30,821 nt of DNA from positions 1 through 30,821 of the IMG/VR virus record IMGVR_UViG_3300048912_000070, one strand, 5' to 3'. The notes beneath the pieces are model-generated. The model was given only the letters and a program-made list of their open reading frames with translations. It was not told where the DNA came from and searched no databases. Numbering within the stretch: position 1 is the first letter of the stretch; the number at the start of each line of letters is the position of its first letter. Below are positions 12,936 to 22,067 of the stretch, one piece after another. The translations under genes were made by a program, and so were the position numbers. The stretch is from a virus.

Positions 12936-15241
12936 GCTTTCCTCGACTTGCGGAAGATGCGGGAGACGGACGGCGCGGGTTCGGGCGGCGGCGGGAGCGA
13001 GCCGGGGCCAACACCTGCGACAGCTTCGAGTGCAGCGACGCGCGCGAGAACGTCGAGCGCGATCTCCATCGCAAGCCCTCCGTAGTTCACGCCGAGGCGG
13101 TCGACGAGCTGACCATTTTCGAGATGTCCGAATGTGAACACCCACTCGGGCGCGACCTTTTGCACGTCCTGCGCGATGACGCCGAGCTGCGCGGCATCGT
13201 TAAGCGTGAACGCATACCAAGGCAGGCCGTCGAGGTGCCGCGGCGGTGCGTTGGTGATGTTCGACTTCATGCGCGCGTCGCTCGCGGGATGATTCGCCGC
13301 GATGATGTTCCCGGTCAGTGCGAGATCGCCCTGCGGATTGAAGTACGCCTGCCCGGTCGTGTTCGTATTCGCGCGCACATAGATCAGCCCCGGCGTCGTG
13401 ATGTTCTGAAAGACCATCGACGTCGACGTACTGAAGTAGTTTCCGGACCCGGCGTAAACGTCCGCGCTGACCTGAATCGAGCCGCCATAGTCGATGACGA
13501 TCTGACCCGCGGCGACCGCGGGACCGCGCGGGCGGACATAGATCGCGCCCGAAGTTGTCCCGGTCATGTTCGCGATGACGGTGTTCGACGTGACGCCCTC
13601 GAACCCTGCGGCCTTCACCAGATACGCGCCGACGAGATGTCCGTCCGACGCGCTGATCTTCCACTCGGCCGACGACGCGCCCGGACCGTTCGGCCGGAAG
13701 TAGATCGTCCCGGTGACGGCGGGCGCGATGACGATCGATCCCGCGCTTCCCACGACGTTGCCGCCGTTCGACTGCAGGCTAGTCGCGGATAACATGCCGG
13801 TCACACTGTCCAGCTTTGCGATCTGATTCGTCGCATAGAGGTACAGCGAGCCAGCGCGCGCGGCGAGCCATCCGTCCGGATCGGATACGCCCGTACGGCC
13901 CGCGCCCATGTCCATGTAATTCGTCTGTCCCGGCGAGAGCGCGCGGAAACTCGCGCCGGCTGCCGTGGAGACGATTAGCGACCCGTTAACCGCTCCGCCT
14001 TGCGAATCCAGCACGGCCGCCCACTGCGACGGCGCGAACGCACCGGCGGAGACTGCGCCGATGGCGCGCCACAAACTGCCACCGCTCCAGACGTAGTCCC
14101 CGCCCGCATACGTCGCGGTCTGCGAGTGAAACGGGATCGCGATGAGGCGCGCGTTCGAGGTTCCGTTCCCGACGAAGAGCTGCGAGCGACCGAGGTCCGT
14201 CCCGAGCTGGCCGGCTTCCATCACGGGCAGGTCCGGGCCGCTGCTGCGCTGCGGTGAGACGACCGCGTTCGTCGTGTCGACGCGGAAGCCCTGCAACGGA
14301 ACGAGGGCGCCGGCGCGCGCGATGATGCCGCTCGCATTCGTGACGCGAAACGTCCCGAGATTCAGATCGCCGGCCATCGCGACGGAGCCGTCGGTCTTCA
14401 GGTAGCCCGTGAGGTTCACGGTCGTCCCCATGCGATACCAAACGCCGGCGCCGTTGTACGCGATCGAGTCGCCGTTATAGACGGTGACGCCGGCGAGCGA
14501 TCCGACGAGGTATGTATACCCGCCCGTCGTGAGTCCATCGACGACCCAGAAGTCGCCGATCGCAGGCGCGCCCGCGGCGCCGTGTCCGCCCGTCGTCGGG
14601 TATTCGTTATTCACGACCGGCTTGAACGTGCCGCAGAACTTCAGACCCGACGCGACGCCGGGGATGAACGACGGGTCGATCGTGCCGTCGCTCTTCGCGC
14701 GGACGATCGCGTTCGGATTCGCCGTCTGCGCGGTCGCCTGCCAGTTCGGCAAGCCGCCCGAGATGGTGAGGACGTTATCGTTCGCCGCAGCCGCGAGCGT
14801 CGACGTCCATCCGCCCGCGGTTCCGATCAGCAGCGCGCCACCGATCGCGGTCGGCAGTTTGAGCTGATACAGCACGTCCGCCCCGGCGCGACTGATCGCC
14901 TGATTATTCGTCGCGAGCGCGGCCGGGAGATTGATCGGTCCGCTGAACGTGCCGCCGCTCTTCGGCATCGCAGCGTCGGCGGTTGCCTGCGCTGCAGCCG
15001 CCGCATCGCGCGCGATCTGATCCTTCCCGATGTCGGTCAGCCATCCCGAGTTCCCCGCGTTCCGACGCTTCAGGATGCCGTCGCCGCCGCCTGACATGTC
15101 GAGCCAGAGCATCCCGGCGAACGTCGGCGACGGTTCGGCCGCGCCCGAGTTCACGGTGACGATCGCCTGCAGGACGTTATTCACATCGGCGCGGAAGTTC
15201 GCGCCGGTCGCGTTCGCGACGTTGTAATCGTGCTGAGCCAT
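12932..15241 (-). CDS. Tail fibre with S74 self-cleaving chaperone domain
   Basis: The 769-residue product is the likely host-binding fibre. The N-terminal 30 residues would attach to the tail. Residues 70-95 are an Ala-rich helix, and repeated beta segments follow (MPKSGGTFSGPINL, YLKTDGSVAMAGDLNLGTF). Residues 376-410 look like a small carbohydrate-binding module (YAGGDYVWSGGSLWRA...FAPSQWAAV). Residues 650 onward carry the intramolecular chaperone of peptidase family S74, starting at HPASDARMKSNI, with self-cleavage expected at the Ser654-Asp655 bond; LGVIAQDVQKVAPEW and a closing coiled coil (VLARVAALEAV) complete it. A Pro-rich basic tail ends the protein. Confidence 0.9.
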   Translation of the reverse strand: MAQHDYNVANATGANFRADVNNVLQAIVTVNSGAAEPSPTFAGMLWLDMSGGGDGILKRRNAGNSGWLTDIGKDQIARDAAAAAQATADAAMPKSGGTFSGPINLPAALATNNQAISRAGADVLYQLKLPTAIGGALLIGTAGGWTSTLAAAANDNVLTISGGLPNWQATAQTANPNAIVRAKSDGTIDPSFIPGVASGLKFCGTFKPVVNNEYPTTGGHGAAGAPAIGDFWVVDGLTTGGYTYLVGSLAGVTVYNGDSIAYNGAGVWYRMGTTVNLTGYLKTDGSVAMAGDLNLGTFRVTNASGIIARAGALVPLQGFRVDTTNAVVSPQRSSGPDLPVMEAGQLGTDLGRSQLFVGNGTSNARLIAIPFHSQTATYAGGDYVWSGGSLWRAIGAVSAGAFAPSQWAAVLDSQGGAVNGSLIVSTAAGASFRALSPGQTNYMDMGAGRTGVSDPDGWLAARAGSLYLYATNQIAKLDSVTGMLSATSLQSNGGNVVGSAGSIVIAPAVTGTIYFRPNGPGASSAEWKISASDGHLVGAYLVKAAGFEGVTSNTVIANMTGTTSGAIYVRPRGPAVAAGQIVIDYGGSIQVSADVYAGSGNYFSTSTSMVFQNITTPGLIYVRANTNTTGQAYFNPQGDLALTGNIIAANHPASDARMKSNITNAPPRHLDGLPWYAFTLNDAAQLGVIAQDVQKVAPEWVFTFGHLENGQLVDRLGVNYGGLAMEIALDVLARVAALEAVAGVGPGSLPPPPEPAPSVSRIFRKSRKA

Positions 15242-15253
15242 AAGACGCGCCTC

Positions 15254-15790
15254 CTAGAGCGCGAGCGTGTCCCAATCGGTGAGGTTATCGACGGTGTCCG
15301 GCTTGACGTCATCGACGGTCGCGAACTGACCGATCACGGTCGTGTCCGCGCGCGGGTCGCGCATCGCTTCGACTTCGACGTTCAGTGTCACGCGCCAGAG
15401 GTTCGGCGCGATCATCGCGTGCAGCGGATCGGTGACGCATCGAACCTTGTGAAGCAGGCAGTCGCTCCGCGGATTGATGACGCGCGCGGCGCCGGTGACG
15501 AGGTCCATCGCGAACCAGCCGAACCCGTACAGATCGAGGAAGAGCTGCAGCACGCCGAGCTGCGCGGTGTTCATGCGGAACGAGAGCGCGATCGTCGAGT
15601 GCATCCCCCAAGCGGTCCGACGCTGACGCACCGCGCCGCCCTGCATCGCCGTCCGCACGACGCCGAAGTTCAGATCGTACTGATAGCCGTCGCGATCCGG
15701 CTCGGGCAGTGCAGCGGGCCAGAGCGGAAGGTCCGCGAGCATCGGCGGCGGCTCGGGCGGAAGCGTCGGGATGAGCGGGTTCGGGTTCAC
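15254..15790 (-). CDS. Conserved minor tail protein
   Basis: The 178-residue product starts with GTG in a GTGA overlap with the J-like gene, so I reject the longer upstream frame. A Pro-rich N-terminus (NPNPLIPTLPPEPPPML) leads to a beta-rich domain with FGVVRTAMQGGAVRQRRTAW. FRMNTAQLGVLQLFLDLYGFGWF then resembles tail proteins that contact the tip or baseplate. It lies between the central tail protein and the fibre, consistent with a fibre-docking or hub accessory. The precise family is uncertain. Confidence 0.75.
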   Translation of the reverse strand: MNPNPLIPTLPPEPPPMLADLPLWPAALPEPDRDGYQYDLNFGVVRTAMQGGAVRQRRTAWGMHSTIALSFRMNTAQLGVLQLFLDLYGFGWFAMDLVTGAARVINPRSDCLLHKVRCVTDPLHAMIAPNLWRVTLNVEVEAMRDPRADTTVIGQFATVDDVKPDTVDNLTDWDTLAL

Positions 15791-18501
15791 GTCGTCCAGC
15801 CCTCCACGAAAGTTCCCGCGTACTTCGTCGTCGTGTACTGCTGACCCGTCACGCGGACGCGCATCTCGCCCGCGGGTTCGAGGTTCGTCACGCTGAACTC
15901 GAAAAACGTATCGTTCCCCGGCGTCGCGCTTGCGATCCATCGCGTCGCATCGCCGCGGATGTCGGACGGGTGAACGGCCGCCGACGACGGACCGTTCGCG
16001 ATGGTCGCGGCGAACATGTTCGGCCGTGCGGTGATCGTGTACGGCGGCGAGAGCGTGCCGTCTTCGTTCTTGAAATGAATCGACGTCGTCGACCACGGGA
16101 TCGGCGCGTCGACTTCGAGGTTCGTCCCATCGTAGAACGTGACGAGTCCGCCCGAGCCGCCGTCGATCGACGGGATGATGACGCCGAAACGATCGAGCGG
16201 GCGCAGCAGATAACCTTCCGCCTCCAGCTCGAACTGTGTCGTCTTCCGGTTCGTCTGCTTTTCCTGCCAGCGCAGCCGCGCCCAGTCCGTCGCCTGCTGC
16301 TGACTCGTGCAGCCGAACAGCTCGATCACTTCGGACCGCACGCCCTGCGCGGGATAGAAAACGCGACGCTCGACGAACGTGATCGGGTCGTTATAGGTGA
16401 TCTCGAAACAATCGGGTTCATCGAGGCCGTCGAAGTTGTAGCCGATGCCGAGCGTGTTCGCGACGACCGTCTCGGGACCGAAGACGAACGCGAGCGGACG
16501 CGGCGCATCCTGCGCGCAGGACATGACCGAACCGATCGGGAGCGGCATCGCCGCGACCGGCGCGAGGACGGCCTGCAACGCGCCGATGACGGTCGTCGGC
16601 TGATCGAAGATGCCCGAGAAGCCCGGCGTCGTTCCCCACTGACCATAGAACCGCGCGAGCGTCGTCCGATCCGTTTCGGTCGTCGGACGCGCGCCGCCGT
16701 AATCGGTGTTTTCCAGAATGTCGACGAACGCGTCGGCCGGGTTCGTCGTCGGGACGATCGCGCCGTCGGTGAGCCGCGGGAGTTTGCGCGTGCAGTCGAC
16801 CTTGATCCGGCGCGCGGAGCCTGCAGCGAGTCCTGCGTTCGCGAGGAACTGCATCGCGATCAACGTGACGTTCTCGTATGCCGCGGTTCCGGGCGGGTGA
16901 TAGATGCGCGCGCGGATCGACGCGAGCGACGTCGCGCTGATCTCCTTCGACGCGCGTTGGTCGCGGTCGTTAATGCGCGCGACGCGCATCCGATAGCGCG
17001 CGGTCTTCAGCAGCGGGACTTCGTACGTCGTGCGCTGCGGCGACGACGTCGCGCCGGTGATCTGAAACTGATACGGGAGGACGGTCCCGATCGGCTGCGA
17101 GTTGATGTCGATCTCCTGAACCTCGACGCGGATCGACACGCCGGCGCGCAGGTAGTCGCCCTTATCCGTGATGTACGCGAGACCGCTCGGACAGACGACA
17201 TCGAGGTACAGCTTCGACATCGTCAGCCCGGCCGCGGGCAGGGAGTACCAGCCGCGCCAGCGATACGGGTCGGCCGGCGTCTGCCCGGTCTGCGTGTACG
17301 GCGTAATCGTGTAAACGATGTACGCGCCGCGAATGACGGTGATGTTCTGCGTCGACTTGATCGGCGTGTTATCGGTCGAGGCGAAGCCCGGACCCGAGAG
17401 CCGCAGACTGAACTGCAGCTTCTGCGGCGTGATCGCGTAGACCTGAAAGACGCCGCGCGTGATGGCGTCCGCGCCCTTGATATAGATCATCTCGCCGACC
17501 GTGAGCGGCGCGGTCTGGTACATCGTGAGGACCGCGTTCGGCCCTTCCTTCGTGTCGGTTCCGAACTGCAGGATGCCGGTCGACGTGACCGTCGTCGGCG
17601 TCGCCGTCGGCAGTGCCGTGTCGAACTGCGCCGAGTTATTCGGCCCGATACCGATGTACGTCGCGACGACCGAGCCGCCCGTCGATGCGCTGATCGTGTA
17701 CTTGTTACCGGGAATCAGACCGAGCCACGCGGAGCCGTTCAGTTCATCGGCCGGGACGAGGATGCCGCCGTTCGCATTCGCCGCGACCGCGAGTTCGCTC
17801 GGATCATTCGGCGCCGACAGGTCGACGCCCGCGGCTTCGGGGACCGTCATCATGTCCTCGCAGATGCCGGTCAGCGTCTCGACATTGCCGAGCGTCTGCT
17901 TATGGACCGACGGCGGGATGACCCACGTCGAGACCGATCCCGTCGGGAAGTCGGTCACGCGCGACTCGCCGAGGAAAATGTCGTGCACCTCGTAGTCGCC
18001 ATACCCGAGACAGAGGATCATCGACGCGCGCTCGTTCTGCGACAGGTACTCCGAGTACGGCTGCGACGCGATGTCGGGGAGCGCGATGACACGGCCATAG
18101 ATCACGGGGATCGTCTGCGCGAGGCGCGCCGCGTTCTGGTCGATCGAGACGTTATAGGCGGGGCTCGCCTGCTTGTTCTTCTTGTCCTTCGGCCGCAGCA
18201 GGTACTGAATCAGGTACGACACGACCGCGAAAACGACCGCGTAGATGATTTGCTCGGTCAGCGTCAGCCCGCCGACGGCGACGATCGCGGGACGGTACGC
18301 GACGACGATATGATCGAACGCGTCGAGCGGCGCGTCGGCGGTGACCTGCTTCCCGCGACGCACGATGACGAGACGATCGAAGTCAAGGCCAGGAAATGCA
18401 ACGCGCACCGCTTCGCCGACAGTGTCGACATCGCCCAAGTCGACGACGCGACGTTCGGCGCCCTTGAACGAGAGGACGTTCGCGATGAAGTGGACCGTCA
18501 C
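15787..18501 (-). CDS. Central tail tip protein (J-like host specificity protein)
   Basis: The 904-residue product is the large tail-tip protein. Near residues 81-103 a hydrophobic segment (LTEQIIYAVVFAVVSYLIQY) precedes a basic stretch (RPKDKKNKQ), as in many J-like proteins. The following NVSIDQNAARLAQTIPVIYG opens the hub domain. GIFDQPTTVIGALQAVLAP and VIELFGCTSQQQATDWARLR are typical of the phage-tail_3/J region, and the C-terminus is fibronectin-like beta structure. I chose GTG at 18501 because it overlaps the NlpC stop as GTGA; an ATG at 18525 would add eight residues without a ribosome site. It should anchor fibres and help trigger DNA release. Confidence 0.88.
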   Translation of the reverse strand: MTVHFIANVLSFKGAERRVVDLGDVDTVGEAVRVAFPGLDFDRLVIVRRGKQVTADAPLDAFDHIVVAYRPAIVAVGGLTLTEQIIYAVVFAVVSYLIQYLLRPKDKKNKQASPAYNVSIDQNAARLAQTIPVIYGRVIALPDIASQPYSEYLSQNERASMILCLGYGDYEVHDIFLGESRVTDFPTGSVSTWVIPPSVHKQTLGNVETLTGICEDMMTVPEAAGVDLSAPNDPSELAVAANANGGILVPADELNGSAWLGLIPGNKYTISASTGGSVVATYIGIGPNNSAQFDTALPTATPTTVTSTGILQFGTDTKEGPNAVLTMYQTAPLTVGEMIYIKGADAITRGVFQVYAITPQKLQFSLRLSGPGFASTDNTPIKSTQNITVIRGAYIVYTITPYTQTGQTPADPYRWRGWYSLPAAGLTMSKLYLDVVCPSGLAYITDKGDYLRAGVSIRVEVQEIDINSQPIGTVLPYQFQITGATSSPQRTTYEVPLLKTARYRMRVARINDRDQRASKEISATSLASIRARIYHPPGTAAYENVTLIAMQFLANAGLAAGSARRIKVDCTRKLPRLTDGAIVPTTNPADAFVDILENTDYGGARPTTETDRTTLARFYGQWGTTPGFSGIFDQPTTVIGALQAVLAPVAAMPLPIGSVMSCAQDAPRPLAFVFGPETVVANTLGIGYNFDGLDEPDCFEITYNDPITFVERRVFYPAQGVRSEVIELFGCTSQQQATDWARLRWQEKQTNRKTTQFELEAEGYLLRPLDRFGVIIPSIDGGSGGLVTFYDGTNLEVDAPIPWSTTSIHFKNEDGTLSPPYTITARPNMFAATIANGPSSAAVHPSDIRGDATRWIASATPGNDTFFEFSVTNLEPAGEMRVRVTGQQYTTTKYAGTFVEGWTT

Positions 18502-18860
18502 GCGTTCCACGCGTACGCCCTCCATGAATGCGCGCGTGCGAACCGCGCCATCCGATCGACCGACTCGATCCGCGCGCCGCTGATCGGCGCGGTGTGCAGG
18601 ACATACGCGGGACCGATCGCGAGGCCGACGTGATACGCACGCCCGCGCCGGTCGAGCATCGCGACGACCGCGCCGGCGACGAGCTGATCGAGTGCGCGCC
18701 AGCGGCGCCGCTTCGCGACGCTCTCCTGCAGGTCGGGCAACGTGACGCCGTAGAGACGCGCGCTCGCATCGAGGACGAGGCCCCAACAATCGAACGCGTC
18801 AGGCCCGCGCCCGAGGTCGCGGTACGGACGGCCGACGTACGCGTTCGCGAGGTCGTTCAT
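18498..18860 (-). CDS. NlpC/P60 family peptidase (tail assembly/lytic)
   Basis: The 120-residue product is a compact NlpC/P60 domain. The catalytic Cys is at 25 (DAFDCWGLVLD), the His at 77 (AYHVGLAIG) and the third polar residue is probably His89 (VLHT), all in the usual order. These enzymes cleave peptidoglycan stem peptides and sit at the tail tip, where they help DNA cross the cell wall, as with lambda gpK. Start and stop both lie in 4-base overlaps with tail genes. As it is the only peptidoglycan hydrolase recognised in the window, it might also contribute to lysis, though its tail context argues for an entry role. Confidence 0.9.
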   Translation of the reverse strand: MNDLANAYVGRPYRDLGRGPDAFDCWGLVLDASARLYGVTLPDLQESVAKRRRWRALDQLVAGAVVAMLDRRGRAYHVGLAIGPAYVLHTAPISGARIESVDRMARFARAHSWRAYAWNA

Positions 18861-19357
18861 CGCACGAGTCCGGGCCAGCGCGCGGGCCGATACACGACGC
18901 GGGGCCACTTCGCGTTAATGGTATCGCTGCGCTCGGCGAGCATCTGCACGCCGTCGAGCGTCGCGGTCACGCCGGTGACGGCCAGATGCAGCGGCTGCGC
19001 TGCAGGCGCGCTCGCGTCCGACTTCAGGTACACCCTCCACGTCACCGCGATCGGAAACGTCGGCTGCGTCTGCGCGCGTTCGAGCGCGCGCCAGACTTCC
19101 GCGCCGACGTTGTCGATCGTGATCGACATATCCTGACGGCCGCCCGTGCCGGCGCCGGGCAGTTCGACGCGGAACGCGAGCGGGAGCGGATCGTAGCGAC
19201 GTCCGTCCTCGAACGTGATCGCGAACGGATACTCGAAGCACATCAGCACATACGGCTGCGAGAACGTCGGGTGATTGATCTCCAGCGTGTCGATCCACGC
19301 GTCGCCGCTCGGCGCCTGCGTGATGAACCGCTTCAGCGCGGGAGTCGCGCCGATCAT
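18857..19357 (-). CDS. DUF1833-like minor tail protein
   Basis: The 166-residue product reads LEINHPTFSQPYVLMCFEYPF near residues 25-50, followed by YDPLPLAFRVELPGAGTGG and SITIDNVGAEVWRALERAQ. This is the pattern of the DUF1833 family found between the tape measure and NlpC genes of siphophages. It probably forms part of the distal tail tube or tip, equivalent in place to lambda M/L. The ATG at 19357 overlaps the tape measure stop as ATGA; the long frame upstream is a shadow of the tape measure gene. Confidence 0.82.
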   Translation of the reverse strand: MIGATPALKRFITQAPSGDAWIDTLEINHPTFSQPYVLMCFEYPFAITFEDGRRYDPLPLAFRVELPGAGTGGRQDMSITIDNVGAEVWRALERAQTQPTFPIAVTWRVYLKSDASAPAAQPLHLAVTGVTATLDGVQMLAERSDTINAKWPRVVYRPARWPGLVR

Positions 19358-21549
19358 CGACGCACCGCATAGGCGCGTTCTAGCGCGCCGCTGATCGAGT
19401 TCCCGCCGCGCGAGATGTCCGCCGCGATCTGACTCCGGACGCGGTCGATGATGATCCGCGTCTCGTCGCGGTTCCGTTCGACCGATACCGCCGCGCCGGC
19501 GTAGTTGTAGACGTTGACCATCCCGCCGCCCGCGACGCCGAGCTTCCCGTCCGCGCCGCGCTTCAGTGGCATGACCGCCTCGGGCCCCGCTTCGCCCATG
19601 ACGCCGAGCTGACCGCCGCCGAAGGTGAACGCGGTCGGCGAGTTGAAGACGCCGCCCTGCGCGAACATCTTCGCGCCGCCGAACCCGTACGCCGCGCCCT
19701 TCGCGACGAGGCTCGCCGAGCCGCTGACCCATCGGAAGATTTCGATCGCCTTCATCGCGGCGAGCTGCGCGGCGAGCTGAATCAGCAGACGCTTCACGGC
19801 ATCCGTCGCCGCGTCGGCGCCCTGCGTGAGTCCGCTGAAGACGTCGTCGATCGCCGCGGTGACGAAACTCCCCCACTGATCCGCGAGCGCCTGCGCTTCA
19901 TCGGCCGCGGCCTTCGTCGCTGCGGCGTTGTCTTCGACGGCCTTCGTGTTCAGCGTGACCTGATCGTTAATTTCCGCGGTGCGAATCGCATAGTCGGACA
20001 TATGCTCCGCGCGACGACGCCAGTCCTTGATCGCTTGATCGCTCAGCCCGGCGAGCCGCTTCTCCGATTCTTCGAGGTCGAGGTTCGCCTTTTTGCGCGC
20101 GGTCCATTCGGCCATCTGTGCATCCGTGCGCTGCTGCGCGGCCTTCGCGGCGTCCTCGTCCGCCTGCTTCTGCATCCGCGCCGCTTCCGCCTGCGCGTCC
20201 GCCGTTGCCTTCGCTGCAGCCGCGGCATCCTTCGCGGCCTTCGCCTTCGCATCCGCGCGGCCCTGCGCGTCCTTGTCGGCCTGCTCGGCGGCTGCAGCGG
20301 CGGCGGCTTGCGCGGCGGCGGCGGCGGCGGCCTGCGCGGCGGCGTCCTTCGCTGCGTTCGGATCGAGGCCCGCGTTCGAGATGGCGGCCGAGCCGGAGAG
20401 GACCGCCGCGTTCATCGCCTTATACGTCGCGACGAACTCGTCTTTCTGCTTCGCGAGCGTTGCCGAGCGCGCCTGCGCGATCAGGTCGAGCCGTTTCTCG
20501 GCGCCGGCGATCACGTCGCCCGCGACGAGCCAGCTCGACGGGTTTTTCAGCGTGACCAGCGTATCCGTGACGACCTTGACGTCGTCCACGATCGACGCCG
20601 CCCAGACGCCGAACGCGCCCGCGAGGCTGTTAATCGCGGTCTGCGTCAGCACGGCGATCGACGTGAACGCGAGGAGGCTATTCGCGACGACCTTCAGCCC
20701 GAGCGCCAGCGCCGTGACCTGACCGCTCGCGGCCCCCGCCGATGAGCCGACCGACGTCGCGAGGCCCGGAAACTTCGCGAGCGCCGTGACGAGCTGCGTC
20801 ACGATCGGAAGCAGCGGGCCGATCGCTTCGCCGAGGAACGAACGGATCGACGTCTTCATCGCGTCGAACGTGTCGCCGAAGTCGTCGCCGGCCTTGATGA
20901 CTTCCGCCGACATGACGTGCGCCGCAGCCATCGCGTCGCGCATCCCCTGCTCGCCCTGCGAGATGAAGGGGATCAGGTCCTGCCACGCCTTCGAGAACAG
21001 CGCGGTCCCGGCCGCGGCTTCCTTGCCGCGTCCCGCGGTCGACCCGAGCGCGCCCGCGACCTTCAGGAACGCCTCGCCCGGCGACAAGCCCTGTATATCC
21101 TTCAGCTCGACGCCGATCGACTTCAGCGCCGCGGCGGCGTCATCGCCGTCGCCGCTCGCGATCTTCTGCAGGTTGAGCTGCAGTTTGTTGGACGCCTTGA
21201 CGACCGACTCCATCTCGACGCCCGACAGGCCCGCGGCCTGCTCCAGACGCTGAAACATCTCGACCGTGTCGCCGAGCTTGGCCGACTCGTCATTGATCCG
21301 GCCCATGTCTTCGATGATGTCGGTGAAGACTGCGCCGAGACCCTTCGCGATCTCCGCCGCGCCGACGAGCTGCAGACCGGTCTTGATCGAGCTGAAGAAT
21401 GAGTTCGACGCGTTCGTCGCCTTCTTCAGGTCACTCTGAATCTTGTCGGTCGACTTCGCGATGAGCGCGTTCGTCGTCGCGAGGTCGCGCTTCAGTTGCG
21501 CGACTTCGAGTTCGAGCTGAACCTGCAGTCGACCGGCCTTAGCTGCCAC
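19354..21549 (-). CDS. Tail tape measure protein
   Basis: The 731-residue product sets tail length and is ejected with the DNA. It has an N-terminal coiled coil (LEVAQLKRDLATTNALIAKSTDKI), a helical body with hydrophobic stretches around 245-320, and a long Ala-rich coiled coil at about 385-500 encoded by tandem GCG/GCC codons. The C-terminal motif TFGGGQLGVMGEAGPEAVMPL is typical of tape measures. The GTG start at 21549 has GGAGG eight bases upstream and overlaps the chaperone T part by 11 bp. At about 0.15 nm per residue the tail would be near 110 nm. Confidence 0.93.
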   Translation of the reverse strand: MAAKAGRLQVQLELEVAQLKRDLATTNALIAKSTDKIQSDLKKATNASNSFFSSIKTGLQLVGAAEIAKGLGAVFTDIIEDMGRINDESAKLGDTVEMFQRLEQAAGLSGVEMESVVKASNKLQLNLQKIASGDGDDAAAALKSIGVELKDIQGLSPGEAFLKVAGALGSTAGRGKEAAAGTALFSKAWQDLIPFISQGEQGMRDAMAAAHVMSAEVIKAGDDFGDTFDAMKTSIRSFLGEAIGPLLPIVTQLVTALAKFPGLATSVGSSAGAASGQVTALALGLKVVANSLLAFTSIAVLTQTAINSLAGAFGVWAASIVDDVKVVTDTLVTLKNPSSWLVAGDVIAGAEKRLDLIAQARSATLAKQKDEFVATYKAMNAAVLSGSAAISNAGLDPNAAKDAAAQAAAAAAAQAAAAAAAEQADKDAQGRADAKAKAAKDAAAAAKATADAQAEAARMQKQADEDAAKAAQQRTDAQMAEWTARKKANLDLEESEKRLAGLSDQAIKDWRRRAEHMSDYAIRTAEINDQVTLNTKAVEDNAAATKAAADEAQALADQWGSFVTAAIDDVFSGLTQGADAATDAVKRLLIQLAAQLAAMKAIEIFRWVSGSASLVAKGAAYGFGGAKMFAQGGVFNSPTAFTFGGGQLGVMGEAGPEAVMPLKRGADGKLGVAGGGMVNVYNYAGAAVSVERNRDETRIIIDRVRSQIAADISRGGNSISGALERAYAVRR

Positions 21550-22062
21550 GAGTACCGCCTCCGAGTCCTGCGATGAATGTCTTCGGGTCTACGTCGTCGA
21601 TGCTCGGCGGCTCGGGACCGCTTCGCGCGTTCGCTTCTTCCTTGAAGTACAGAAGCCAGCCCGCGAACTCCGACGCGGGCATCTCCGCGCGCAGTTGGTA
21701 GACCGGAACGCCGAGCCGCAGCGCGAGCGCGTGCATGACGCGCTGCATCGGCGTTAGGGTTTTTTTTCGCCGTCCTCCGTTTCCTCGGGGATGATCGAGT
21801 TCACGCGCAGCGCGAGCGGACCGAGACGAAGCAGCGACTTCACGACGCTCGCCTTCATCGCGCGGATGTCGGTCTCGGTGATGCGCTTCCCGTCGACTTC
21901 GAGCGAGGCGCCGAGCGCGGCGAGCATGAGCGGGATCGTCTTCCCGTCTTCTGCAATTTCGAGCAGATGCAGAACCTCGTCGACGGAACATTCGACGAGC
22001 GCGACCGACGCGCCGAGTTCAGGCGCGTCGATCACTTCACGACGGCGGGTCGCGGTCGTCAT
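21539..22062 (-). CDS. Tail assembly chaperone GT fusion (-1 frameshift product)
   Basis: When ribosomes slip back one base on the run of eight A at 21760-21767, residues 1-101 of the G product continue into the T frame (TLTPMQRVMHALALRLGVPV...), giving a 174-residue GT protein that ends at 21539. In lambda-like and HK97-like phages such a G/GT pair binds the tape measure and recruits the major tail protein; T is made only as the fusion. The T part has no start of its own in a suitable place and ends inside the tape measure gene. The gene order is exactly the expected one. Confidence 0.85.
21754..22062 (-). CDS. Tail assembly chaperone G
   Basis: The 102-residue product (MTTATRRREVIDAPELGASVALVECSV...) is helical and acidic, ends EETEDGEKKP, and lies between the major tail protein and the tape measure gene, the standard place of the short chaperone. 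The stop TAA follows three bases after the A8 run. The gene starts five bases after the major tail protein stop codon. Most ribosomes should stop here, making G in excess over GT. Confidence 0.88.
   Translation of the reverse strand: MTTATRRREVIDAPELGASVALVECSVDEVLHLLEIAEDGKTIPLMLAALGASLEVDGKRITETDIRAMKASVVKSLLRLGPLALRVNSIIPEETEDGEKKP
21760..21767 (-). other. Programmed -1 frameshift slippery site
   Basis: The minus strand has eight consecutive A read as GA-A AAA AAA C. This supplies the slippery heptamer A AAA AAA just before CCC TAA. A -1 slip changes the following codons to ACC CTA ACG and opens the T frame for 73 codons. Confidence 0.85.
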
Positions 22063-22067
22063 GGCGA

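Noticed and set aside
15970-18633. Very long plus-strand open frame (887 codons) opposite the J-like gene
   Set aside because: It is a GC-rich antisense shadow: Arg/Asp-heavy, no domain, no ribosome site, and it lies fully over a well-supported tail gene.
20296-20345. Tandem GCG/GCC triplets as a microsatellite or CRISPR-like repeat
   Set aside because: They encode the Ala-rich coiled coil of the tape measure protein and are in frame; there are no spacers.
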